From: an uncultured Fidelibacterota bacterium
GTDB lineage: Bacteria > Fidelibacterota > Marinisomatia > Marinisomatales > UBA1611
Direction: 5' to 3'
DNA: 45,167 bases
NCBI GenBank assembly: GCA_902559415.1
Contig: CACEHW010000006.1
Location: 1 to 45,167, forward strand
Positions 22,655 to 31,181 of the stretch are shown here, in pieces. Below the pieces are notes generated by a model, which made no database searches, was not told the origin of the DNA, and saw only the letters and a list, made by a program, of their open reading frames with translations. Position 1 is the first letter of the stretch; the number at the start of each line of letters is the position of its first letter. A program made the position numbers and the translations under genes.

Positions 22655-25600
22655 CTAGACCTGAGTATAGCCTTGATTTAAATATTGCTGTAGCTTTTTA
22701 TATTTAATTTGAATTTTTTCACCTTGAGGCGATTGAACATAAATTTTCTCGTTTCTGCCAATTTTTTTATCAGCTACTATAGGAGCTGATTTTCTTTGCT
22801 GACTCGTATTTGATTGCCTTTGAGGTTGTCCTGCAAACCCCATCCCTGTTGTATCTTGATGCTCAATTTTAACATTTTTAACACCACCTGATGAAATAGC
22901 AGGTGCCTGCTCCATACCTTGCAATTGAGTGCGGAAGATCCTCTGTGCGGTAACCGCATTCATATCTTTCATCATCTCTTGGAACATTCCAAAGCCTTCA
23001 GATTTGTATTCTAATAGAGGATTTTTTTGTCCATATGCTCTGAGGTTTATTCCTTCTCGTAATTGGTCCATTGCATATAAATGGTCTTTCCATTTCTCAT
23101 CAATTGTCCTAAGAATTACAAATCTCTCAAAACCCCTAATTACCTCAGAAGGAACCAGAGATTCTCGAGCTTTATAAACCGACTCAGCTTCTTTACTTAT
23201 CCAGTCTATTATGTCATCGCCAGAAAGATCATCTTTTTTTAGTTCAATAATTAATTTTTGATAGCTAACATCAACCAATAAATGTGTTGTAAAATTATTT
23301 CGGATTAACTCCCAATCCCAATCAGCTACAACACCAACAGCTGACTGAGTTTCTATTTCATCAATAATATAATCATCAATGATCTGCATAACAGTTTCTC
23401 TCATATTATCGCCAGAGAGAGCCTGGTTCCTTAAATCGTAGACAACCTGCCGCTGCTGATTCATAACATCATCATACTCAAGCAGGTGTTTTCTGACTCC
23501 AAAATTTCTAACTTCTACTTTTTTCTGTGCATTACCTATCGCCCTGGTTATCATACCAGCGGTAATCACCTCTCCCTCTTCAATTCCCATCCTATCCATA
23601 ATGCTCGCTACTTTGTCTGAACCAAAAAGTCTCATTAGATCATCTTCTAATGATAGGTAGAATACTGATGAACCTGGATCACCCTGCCTACCAGAACGAC
23701 CTCTTAATTGTAAATCTATTCTTCTTGAGTCATGTCTCTCGGTTCCTAAAATATGTAAACCCCCAGCTTCTTTTACACCTTCAGCTAATTTAATATCCGT
23801 TCCTCTTCCAGCCATATTAGTTGCTATTGTTACTGCACCTCTTTGGCCAGCACGCGCAACAACCTCGGCTTCTTTTTGATGTTGCTTAGCATTTAAAACG
23901 CTATGTGGGATATTTTTTCTTTTCAACATCCTGGCTAATAACTCAGAGGTCTCAACAGCTATCGTTCCAACAAGAACTGGCTGCCCTCTATGATGAGAAT
24001 CACTAATTTCATCAATAACAGCATTGTATTTCTCTCTCTTGGTTTTGTAAACCAGGTCATCACGATCATCTCTTAGAATATCTCGGTGAGTAGGGATTAC
24101 AACAACCTCCAAACCATAAATTGAGCCTAATTCTTCTGCTTCAGTTTCAGCTGTCCCCGTCATTCCAGATATTTTATCGTAAAGCCTAAAATAATTTTGA
24201 ATAGTGATTGTAGCTAACGTTTGAGTCTCCCTCTCAATTTTTACATTTTCTTTTGCCTCTAAAGCTTGATGTAAACCATCAGAATATCTTCTACCAGCTA
24301 AGATTCTACCCGTAAACTCATCAACAATCAGAACCTTGCCATCTTGCACGACATACTCAACATCTTTTTCGTACATGGTGTACGCTCTCAGAAGCTGATT
24401 AAAGTTATGAATCTGCCCACTTCTTTCAGCATGAAACTGATGTGCCTTATCTTTTTCAATTTCTTTAGCACTATCATCAAGATTATTATTTTCATCAATC
24501 TCAAGAAGTAATTCACCTATATCTGGAATTACAAAAGTTTCAGGGTCATCAGGAGCTAAAACACTCCTGCCTTTTTCAGTTATGTCAATTACATGTGATT
24601 TTTCATCTATCGAAAAATATAGATCATCATCAACCTCATGTAATTTTTTATCTCTAATATATTCTGACTCAGTACTTTGTGATAGTTTAAGAGTTCCAGG
24701 CTCTTGAAAAATTTTCATTACCTGAGGGTGTTTTGGCAACCCTCTTTTAGCCTGAAGAAGTTTCAAACCCGTGCCTTCATCATCACTATCTAATAAATTT
24801 TTCACTTCCTTCACTAGCTCTGAGACTAAAGTATTTTGCTTCCTAACAAGATTTTGAACATCAGGCCTTAGTTTAACAAAAGTATCATCAATAGGAGCAT
24901 CTACAGCACCAGAGATGATTAAAGGCGTTCTAGCTTCATCAATTAATACACTATCCACCTCATCTACAACCGCGAAAGCATGATCACGCTGACATAATTC
25001 ATCTGGGTGAAGAGCCATATTATCTCTTAAATAATCAAAGCCAAATTCGTTGTTGGTGCCATAGGTGATATCACGAGCATACATTTCACGACGCTTAACA
25101 TTATCCATAGAATTCAATATGAACCCAACAGTAAGCCCCAGTCTTCTGTATACCTCACCCATCCACTCAGCATCTCGCTGAGCTAGATAATCATTTACGG
25201 TAATGACATGGACGCCTCTTCCTGTTAAAGCATTTAAGTAGATCGGCATCGTTGCCACAAGAGTTTTACCTTCTCCCGTCTTCATCTCAGAAACCTTACC
25301 ATTGTGTAAGACAATTGCGCCAAGAAGCTGCACATCATACGGGATCATATTCCACTCAGCATTTTGTCCAGATACTCTAAAAGATTGTCCTACCATCCGG
25401 CGACATGTCTCTTTAACCATAGCAAATGCTTCTGGCATAATACTATCTAATGCCTTCTGCTCAGCTTCTAAAACTTTTTTCTTTAATTCATTTTTATCTA
25501 GATTGTTTTCATGTTCAGCTCTTGCGCCTTCTCTAGCTTCAGTTACAAATTTCTTTAGCTCTGCAGTTTTATCTATGAGATCTTGGTCTGTTTTATCGCT

Positions 25601-25696
25601 CAAACCATCATATAAGTCATTAATAGTTTGAACTAATGGGAAAACTTTTTTTATGTACCTAGTAGAACTAGTTCCAAAAATCTTTTTTAAAAACAT
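22655..25696 (-). CDS. secA: Preprotein translocase ATPase SecA
   Basis: This 1013-residue motor drives secretory proteins through SecYEG. Walker A is MKTGEGKT (138-145). The DEAD-type motif appears as VVDEVDS, and motif VI as QLRGRSGRQGDPGS. A large insertion in the first nucleotide-binding domain, as in FCB-group SecA, explains the length. The extreme C-terminus is unusual: after GRNE it continues KIYVQSPQGEKIQIKYKK and has no cysteines, whereas many SecA proteins end with a zinc-binding Cys motif right after GRNxP. The start directly abuts the nusB stop. Family assignment is certain. Confidence 0.98.
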   Translation of the reverse strand: MFLKKIFGTSSTRYIKKVFPLVQTINDLYDGLSDKTDQDLIDKTAELKKFVTEAREGARAEHENNLDKNELKKKVLEAEQKALDSIMPEAFAMVKETCRRMVGQSFRVSGQNAEWNMIPYDVQLLGAIVLHNGKVSEMKTGEGKTLVATMPIYLNALTGRGVHVITVNDYLAQRDAEWMGEVYRRLGLTVGFILNSMDNVKRREMYARDITYGTNNEFGFDYLRDNMALHPDELCQRDHAFAVVDEVDSVLIDEARTPLIISGAVDAPIDDTFVKLRPDVQNLVRKQNTLVSELVKEVKNLLDSDDEGTGLKLLQAKRGLPKHPQVMKIFQEPGTLKLSQSTESEYIRDKKLHEVDDDLYFSIDEKSHVIDITEKGRSVLAPDDPETFVIPDIGELLLEIDENNNLDDSAKEIEKDKAHQFHAERSGQIHNFNQLLRAYTMYEKDVEYVVQDGKVLIVDEFTGRILAGRRYSDGLHQALEAKENVKIERETQTLATITIQNYFRLYDKISGMTGTAETEAEELGSIYGLEVVVIPTHRDILRDDRDDLVYKTKREKYNAVIDEISDSHHRGQPVLVGTIAVETSELLARMLKRKNIPHSVLNAKQHQKEAEVVARAGQRGAVTIATNMAGRGTDIKLAEGVKEAGGLHILGTERHDSRRIDLQLRGRSGRQGDPGSSVFYLSLEDDLMRLFGSDKVASIMDRMGIEEGEVITAGMITRAIGNAQKKVEVRNFGVRKHLLEYDDVMNQQRQVVYDLRNQALSGDNMRETVMQIIDDYIIDEIETQSAVGVVADWDWELIRNNFTTHLLVDVSYQKLIIELKKDDLSGDDIIDWISKEAESVYKARESLVPSEVIRGFERFVILRTIDEKWKDHLYAMDQLREGINLRAYGQKNPLLEYKSEGFGMFQEMMKDMNAVTAQRIFRTQLQGMEQAPAISSGGVKNVKIEHQDTTGMGFAGQPQRQSNTSQQRKSAPIVADKKIGRNEKIYVQSPQGEKIQIKYKKLQQYLNQGYTQV

Positions 25697-26125
25697 TTAA
25701 TTAATCTCACTATAATCTTTATAAATAGCATCTAATATACCGTTAACAAAACTAGAGCTTTCCTCAGTGCTATAAACCTTAGCAATCTCAACCATCTCAC
25801 TAATTGAAACTTTTGGAGGGACATCCTCCATATGATACATCTCACTAACACCCATTCTGAGCAAAATTTTATCTAATAATGCTACTCTACCATATTCCCA
25901 ATTTTTAAGGCATTTCGAAATTAAATCATCTGCCCACGATGTTTGTTCTACAACACAATGAAATAACTGCTTCATGTATTTATTATTTTCTGAATCATTA
26001 AATGATTCATCGTAAAGGTCTAAAATGTCCGCAGGGTAGCCATTATTCATTTCTAAAGCATATAGAGCTTGCATTACTGACTCACGTGCTTTCCTTCTGG
26101 GATGAATTAAATTATTTTCTCCCAT
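25697..26125 (-). CDS. nusB: Transcription antitermination factor NusB
   Basis: This 142-residue helical protein matches NusB. The N-terminal RKARESVMQALYALE and the C-terminal VSISEMVEIAKVYSTEESSSFVNGILD are family signatures. NusB binds boxA RNA with NusE (S10) to support rRNA transcription. The gene lies five bases after the aminotransferase start region and directly upstream of secA, in one direction. Length is normal for the family and no odd features are seen. Confidence 0.95.
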   Translation of the reverse strand: MGENNLIHPRRKARESVMQALYALEMNNGYPADILDLYDESFNDSENNKYMKQLFHCVVEQTSWADDLISKCLKNWEYGRVALLDKILLRMGVSEMYHMEDVPPKVSISEMVEIAKVYSTEESSSFVNGILDAIYKDYSEIN

Positions 26126-26130
26126 TATCT

Positions 26131-27153
26131 TTACCTTAAGGGAATAACCCAGCCAAATGGATCTTCAATATTTTCATGTTGAATATCAATAATCTTTTCT
26201 CGTATTTGCTTAGTCATTGAATCATTGTATTTAGCATCAAATTCCATGGTTTTATTTTTGTAATTAATACTCCCAGCTGGAACAATAACAGCAGCAGTTC
26301 CAGTAAAGAAAACCTCATCTCCGTTCATTAGTTCTTCAATTGTAACATCGCCCTCATGAACCTCTAAATTAAAAAAATGGCTCGCAACTTTAATAACAGA
26401 ATCTCTTGTAATACCAGGAAGTATAGACCCTTGCAATGATGGCGTTTTTAGGATATTATCTTTTAATACAAAAATATTAGCTGACCTTGCCTCATCAATT
26501 ATATTTTCATCTGATGAGTTTAAAAAAATTATTTCATCATAACCTTGATCTGTTATTTCTTTAAAAGGAAGTAAGGTTCCCGCATAATTACCTATCGCTT
26601 TTGCAAACCCAACGCTTTTAGTGGCAGTCCGATGATATTTGTCAGTAATAATTGTATTTAAACTTTTTAAACCTGACTTAAAATATGAGCCAACAGGAGT
26701 AACATATATTAAAAAGGTAAAATTATCAGAGGCCTTTACCCCTAGCATAGGCCCCTCGCCGAAAGCTAGTGGCCTTATATAAAGGCTACCTTGCTCTTTA
26801 CTTGGTAGAAATTCTAAATTATCTTTAACTACATCTTGGACAGCCTTTTCAAAAAACCCTTTTGGTAGTGGCGGAATACACATTCTATCAGAAGATGATA
26901 AAAACCTATTCGCATTATCTTCTAGCCTAAAACAAACCACTCGCTCTCTTGATGTTTGATATGCTTTTGTACCTTCAAAAATTCCCTGGCCATAATTAAG
27001 TACTGTTGAAGCTGGCGAGAGGCTAACATCACCATAAGGTATTAAACCTTCAACTTGCCAATTACTTTCTAGAGTATAATTTGCTCTAAACATACTTTTA
27101 GTCTCATGAGCATTAAACCCGAGATTATCCCAATCTATATTTTTATTACTCAT
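26131..27153 (-). CDS. ilvE: Branched-chain amino acid aminotransferase
   Basis: This 340-residue fold-type IV PLP enzyme transaminates Leu, Ile and Val or their keto acids. Lys185 in VGFAKAIGNYAG is the cofactor lysine, and the following segment IIDEARSANIFVLK holds the conserved Glu. The N-terminal YGQGIFEGTKAY contributes to the active site. The length suits the longer group II enzymes rather than the roughly 310-residue E. coli form. The start overlaps the thiolase stop by four bases, so the two are co-translated, which may tie branched-chain amino acid use to acyl-CoA metabolism. Confidence 0.94.
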   Translation of the reverse strand: MSNKNIDWDNLGFNAHETKSMFRANYTLESNWQVEGLIPYGDVSLSPASTVLNYGQGIFEGTKAYQTSRERVVCFRLEDNANRFLSSSDRMCIPPLPKGFFEKAVQDVVKDNLEFLPSKEQGSLYIRPLAFGEGPMLGVKASDNFTFLIYVTPVGSYFKSGLKSLNTIITDKYHRTATKSVGFAKAIGNYAGTLLPFKEITDQGYDEIIFLNSSDENIIDEARSANIFVLKDNILKTPSLQGSILPGITRDSVIKVASHFFNLEVHEGDVTIEELMNGDEVFFTGTAAVIVPAGSINYKNKTMEFDAKYNDSMTKQIREKIIDIQHENIEDPFGWVIPLR

Positions 27154-28307
27154 AATTTTTCAACTATCATCGCAGATGCTTCACCTCCACCTATACATAA
27201 AGTCGCAAGGCCAATATTTTTATTTTTTTTATCTAAGGCTGTTAATAAGGTTGTTAATATTCTTGCTCCTGATGCACCAATAGGATGTCCTAGAGCTACA
27301 GCTCCCCCATAAATGTTAACCATAGAATCATCTAGCTCAAAGTCTTCAATCGTAGCCATCGCAACTGCGGAAAAAGCTTCGTTTATCTCCCATATATCGA
27401 TATCATTTTTTGTCATTTTCGCTATTTTAAGTATTTTTTCAATAGCTTTCCCCGGTGCTGTAGTAAACCACTTTGGATCATGGGCAAAAGAACAATGAGC
27501 AACCACCCGCGCTATTGGTTCAATACTAAATTCTTCCATCTTTTGTTTAGACATTAAAGCAACAGCAGCAGCACCATCATTTAATTTTGATGCATTTGCT
27601 GCAGTAATAGTACCATTTTTATCAAAAGCTGGTCTTATGTCTGGTATTTTTTCAAATTTAGCTTTTCTAGGTTCTTCATCTGTCGTTATTAATTTGCCAT
27701 TATCGATGCTAATTATTTCATCAAAAAAAATACCTTTATTGGTTGCATCTTGAGCACGTTTATAAGATTTAATAGCATATTTATCTTGTGCTTCTCTAGA
27801 AAAATTCTTTGAAGCAGCTAGCATCTCTGCACAACTGCCCATGTGCATCTCATTATAAACATCCCACAATCCATCATGAACCATACTGTCTAACATTTTA
27901 TGATGACCAATTTTATTTGGATTTTTATTCATAAGAAGTGGAGCATTTGACATACTTTCCATCCCACCTGCAATAATAGCACCTGTACCTCTAGATCTAA
28001 TTTCATTATCCGCAAGCATTACCGCTTTTAGACCAGAACCACACATTTTATTTATTGTCAAACACTCTGTACTATTTGAAAGACCACTTAAAATAGCTGC
28101 TTGCCGAGCTGGTGCTTGCCCTAAACCTGCGGATAAAACATTTCCCATTATAACTTCATTATAATTTTTTACATCTATATTAATATTTTTAATTATCTGC
28201 TCAATTACTTTTGAACCTAATTGAGGAGCAGAGAAAGATGATAATTCTCCCCCAAAAGAACCTATTGGCGTTCTGAATGCATTAACAATGAATGAATCAT
28301 TATTCAT
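27150..28307 (-). CDS. Thiolase (acetyl-CoA C-acyltransferase)
   Basis: This 385-residue thiolase carries the nucleophile Cys89 in KMCGSGLKAV, His341 in ALGHPIGASGAR and the acid-base Cys371 in LCIGGGEA. It condenses two acetyl-CoA or cleaves 3-ketoacyl-CoA. No 3-hydroxyacyl-CoA dehydrogenase or other beta-oxidation gene lies nearby, so biosynthetic versus degradative use cannot be decided. It lies between phoH (five bases) and ilvE (four-base overlap). Catalytic residues are complete and length is normal. Confidence 0.94.
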   Translation of the reverse strand: MNNDSFIVNAFRTPIGSFGGELSSFSAPQLGSKVIEQIIKNINIDVKNYNEVIMGNVLSAGLGQAPARQAAILSGLSNSTECLTINKMCGSGLKAVMLADNEIRSRGTGAIIAGGMESMSNAPLLMNKNPNKIGHHKMLDSMVHDGLWDVYNEMHMGSCAEMLAASKNFSREAQDKYAIKSYKRAQDATNKGIFFDEIISIDNGKLITTDEEPRKAKFEKIPDIRPAFDKNGTITAANASKLNDGAAAVALMSKQKMEEFSIEPIARVVAHCSFAHDPKWFTTAPGKAIEKILKIAKMTKNDIDIWEINEAFSAVAMATIEDFELDDSMVNIYGGAVALGHPIGASGARILTTLLTALDKKNKNIGLATLCIGGGEASAMIVEKL

Positions 28308-28312
28308 GATCT

Positions 28313-29269
28313 CTATTCTCCTTTTTTTCGTTCATTAGCATCATAAGCTACTATAATTTTTTTAACTAAGGGATGGCGTACAATATCAGAATCGTCAAAA
28401 TATGTAAAGCCAATTCCCTCAACATTTTTTAAAATCTTTTCAGCTTCAATCAATCCAGAAAATTTATTCCCAGACAAATCTATCTGTGTAGTGTCCCCAT
28501 TAATAATGGCCTTAGAACCCATACCTAATCTGGTAAGAAACATTTTCATTTGCATTACAGTACTATTCTGAGCTTCATCTAAAATCATAAAAGCGTTATC
28601 AAGTGTACGGCCCCGCATATAAGCTAATGGAACTATCTCAATATTTTTATTTTCAATTAAAATATTTAATTTATTTTTTGGAAGCAATGTATCCAAAGCA
28701 TCATACAAAGGAGACAAATATGGATCAACTTTTTCTTTAAGATCTCCAGGTAAAAACCCTAAGCTTTCACCAGCCTCTACCGCAGGCCGGCATAGAATAA
28801 TCCTATCAACTTCATTTTGTTCTAATGATGATAAAGCAAAGGCCATAGATAGAAATGTTTTCCCAGTGCCTGCAGGCCCAATTCCAAAAACTACATCATT
28901 GTCAATAAAATTTTTTAGATAAGCAATCTGTCCTTCTGTTCTAGGCCCAATCAAACCTTTACGCCCGTGATATATAACATGATCCTCTTTAATAGCAGAG
29001 GTTAAATTGACACTCCCCGCCCTAGATAATTTTATAAGATTATTTACATCATCTCTATAAAGTGCACCCTTGCTTGATAATGTTTCTCTCATTTCTTTAA
29101 GTATGTCATCAACTTCAGTAATATCTCTACTATCACCTTTTATTGTAATTTGGTCACCCCTAGCAGATATAGTTACAGGTATATTTGACTCAATTAACTT
29201 AATATTTGCATCACCAATGCCAAGAATATCAATTAACTCAACAGATTTTAGTTCTATAATTTTTTCCAT
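28313..29269 (-). CDS. phoH: PhoH-family ATPase
   Basis: This 318-residue protein has an N-terminal KH-like RNA-binding segment (about 25-65) and a PhoH ATPase domain with Walker A GPAGTGKT (131-138), LCRPAVEAGE and Walker B FMILDEAQN. PhoH proteins (YbeZ type) are linked to RNA handling and ribosome maturation, often beside ybeY. No ybeY gene follows here; a thiolase gene does. It heads the minus-strand run phoH-thiolase-ilvE-nusB-secA. The family call is secure; the cellular substrate is not known. Confidence 0.95.
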   Translation of the reverse strand: MEKIIELKSVELIDILGIGDANIKLIESNIPVTISARGDQITIKGDSRDITEVDDILKEMRETLSSKGALYRDDVNNLIKLSRAGSVNLTSAIKEDHVIYHGRKGLIGPRTEGQIAYLKNFIDNDVVFGIGPAGTGKTFLSMAFALSSLEQNEVDRIILCRPAVEAGESLGFLPGDLKEKVDPYLSPLYDALDTLLPKNKLNILIENKNIEIVPLAYMRGRTLDNAFMILDEAQNSTVMQMKMFLTRLGMGSKAIINGDTTQIDLSGNKFSGLIEAEKILKNVEGIGFTYFDDSDIVRHPLVKKIIVAYDANERKKGE

Positions 29270-29335
29270 TTATTGCAATAAAATTGTAATTTGATAGAAG
29301 TGAATTTACACATTGCAATGCTCTAAAACTTAAAA

Positions 29336-30211
29336 ATGAAATTTTTCCTTTTAATCCTTAAAAATCTAACTATACTTATTTGTATTTTCAATTCTTGGCA
29401 GTGTTCAAACCAAAAAATTGAATTAGAAAATGCAAAATCACAAAATATAGAATTCCTTATTATTCAAGCCCAAAACTTATGGGATTCGAGAGCCGATTCT
29501 AATTCAATAAGAAAAGCAAATTATATTTTAGGCCTTGCTTATGAAGAACAGAGCTCAAATGAAGAAATTATAAAGCTTTACAGTAAGACTCTTTTTTTTC
29601 AAGGCATGTTTCTTGAAAATGATAAAAATAAAAAAGATAGTCTTTTTTACAAAGGTTCAGAAGTAGCAAGGAAAGCTGTTTTAAATAATGAATTATTTGC
29701 ACTTCTTCTTAATAATGCAATTGGAGATTCTAGTTTTAAAGTATTATCTGCTCTTTCAGAAGCCCCCATGGAATTAGTCCCAACAATGTACTGGTGGGCC
29801 ACAAATAAATTATGGTACTTAAATAATAAACCAGCTATCGAGAGAATAAACCACAGAGAACTGCTCGAAATAATTATGCATAGAATTATTTCATTAGACC
29901 CAGACTATCACTATGGAGGAGCATATAGATTTTTTGGAGTTTTTTATAGTCGAATCCCTGGAGTAGAAATTAATCAATCAAAAACTTATTTTGAAAAAGC
30001 AATATCCTCAAATGAAAATTACTTAGGCAATAAAGTTCAGATGTCAGAATTTTTTTACCAAAAATCAGAAAATAAACCATCTTTCTTAGTTCACCTCCAA
30101 CAAGTAATCAATCTTGATGCTTCTACATTTACAGAAATGATGCCAGAAAATATATACTACCAAAAAAGAGCACAAAACTTACTCAATCAACAAGATACCT
30201 TATTTGAATAA
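29336..30211 (+). CDS. TatT-family lipoprotein (TRAP-associated TPR fold)
   Basis: This 291-residue protein has a lipoprotein-type signal (NSWQC, Cys23; Gln before the Cys is unusual). The helical body includes PTMYWWATNKLWYL and LDPDYHYGGAYRFFGVFYSRIPG, the hallmark segments of the TatT family first described in Treponema as a partner of TRAP-type ligand transporters. No TRAP transporter or DctP gene is nearby, so it may act with a remote transporter or with the two small envelope genes that follow directly. Probably periplasmic and membrane-tethered. Confidence 0.85.
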   Translation: MKFFLLILKNLTILICIFNSWQCSNQKIELENAKSQNIEFLIIQAQNLWDSRADSNSIRKANYILGLAYEEQSSNEEIIKLYSKTLFFQGMFLENDKNKKDSLFYKGSEVARKAVLNNELFALLLNNAIGDSSFKVLSALSEAPMELVPTMYWWATNKLWYLNNKPAIERINHRELLEIIMHRIISLDPDYHYGGAYRFFGVFYSRIPGVEINQSKTYFEKAISSNENYLGNKVQMSEFFYQKSENKPSFLVHLQQVINLDASTFTEMMPENIYYQKRAQNLLNQQDTLFE

Positions 30212-30550
30212 ATGAAGAATATTATAAAATTAATTAGATCTAGCTTAATCATCATTATCACATCAATTTCATTATCCATTTTCGCTTATGGTCAATCAGA
30301 GGATCATTTGAAACGCGCAATTTCTGCAATGGAGACTGGATTGTTTGATGAATCTTTAAAGCAACTTAACCTCGCATTAAGTGACAACCCAAAAAATGCT
30401 CAAGTTCATAAACTTATAGCTCTACTTTATGAAGCGCTTGAAAAAAAAGAAAAGGCTATAAAAGCATGGAATGATTGCATACGGTATTCAAAAGACCAAA
30501 GCATTATTAAGGAAGCGAAAATACATCTCAACTATTTGAATGGAATTTAG
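30212..30550 (+). CDS. Small exported TPR protein
   Basis: This 112-residue protein has a signal peptide (about 1-27, ending FAYGQ) and about two tetratricopeptide repeats (about 30-97), with the pattern METGLFDESLKQLNLALSDNPKN then YEALEKKEKAIKAWNDCIR. TPR proteins bind other proteins. Its start directly follows the stop of the TatT gene, and its end overlaps the next gene by eleven bases. A periplasmic scaffold for the neighbouring lipoproteins is a reasonable inference. Confidence 0.82.
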   Translation: MKNIIKLIRSSLIIIITSISLSIFAYGQSEDHLKRAISAMETGLFDESLKQLNLALSDNPKNAQVHKLIALLYEALEKKEKAIKAWNDCIRYSKDQSIIKEAKIHLNYLNGI

Positions 30551-31181
30551 ATTGTTTAAAAAAGCTATATACTTTTTTTTAATACTTTTGTATTCTAACA
30601 ATTGTTCTCATGCTCCGGCCATAAATGAGACCTATGATTTCAGCTTAGTAAATACCATCAACATAGATAAAATAGCTGACTATCCAAAAAGACCTGGCTC
30701 AGGGCAAATAATGGAAGATAATTTATCTTTTATATTTATGAAAAATGGATTCAATGTTTCTCAAATAATGAGTAACAATACAGTAATTAATTTAAATGAT
30801 GAAGGGGAAAACAACCTCTCATTATCTTGCACATTAACAGAATATACGGACCGAGAAACAATTTTAATACCATACCGAGTTGAAGATAGAGGTTCCATTG
30901 AAACAACAATTACTCAATCATCAGAATCCAATGGAGATGATCAAAATGCTATTGCTACTACCTCAACCACCACCACTACTGATGGAGGTTCAATTCAAGA
31001 AAGTAGAAAATTAGAATATACTCAGGCTAGAGTTGGTATGATTTTAAAACTCAAAGATGAGAAAACTGGATTATTGGTTTGGACACATTCTTACTGGTAC
31101 AGTGGAATAGAATTGTCAAGTACCGCACAAATATGTGCAAGAAACTCTGTCGGATTAATTAGTAAATTATTTAATAATTAG
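30540..31181 (+). CDS. Putative lipoprotein of unknown function
   Basis: This 213-residue protein has a lipoprotein-like signal ending at Cys22 (SNNC). The body is mostly beta, with a low-complexity Thr run (STTTTTT) near residue 145 and a C-terminal segment VWTHSYWYSGIELSS. The fold resembles periplasmic beta-sandwich lipoproteins, but I do not recognise a named family. It overlaps the TPR gene, so the three genes form one envelope operon. Its stop overlaps the convergent aspS stop by three bases. Confidence 0.75.
   Translation: MEFRLFKKAIYFFLILLYSNNCSHAPAINETYDFSLVNTINIDKIADYPKRPGSGQIMEDNLSFIFMKNGFNVSQIMSNNTVINLNDEGENNLSLSCTLTEYTDRETILIPYRVEDRGSIETTITQSSESNGDDQNAIATTSTTTTTDGGSIQESRKLEYTQARVGMILKLKDEKTGLLVWTHSYWYSGIELSSTAQICARNSVGLISKLFNN

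Noticed and set aside
26083-26088. CACGTG core as a possible parS site (also at 15873-15878)
   Set aside because: The flanking bases do not match the tgtttcacgtgaaaca palindrome, and both lie inside coding sequence.
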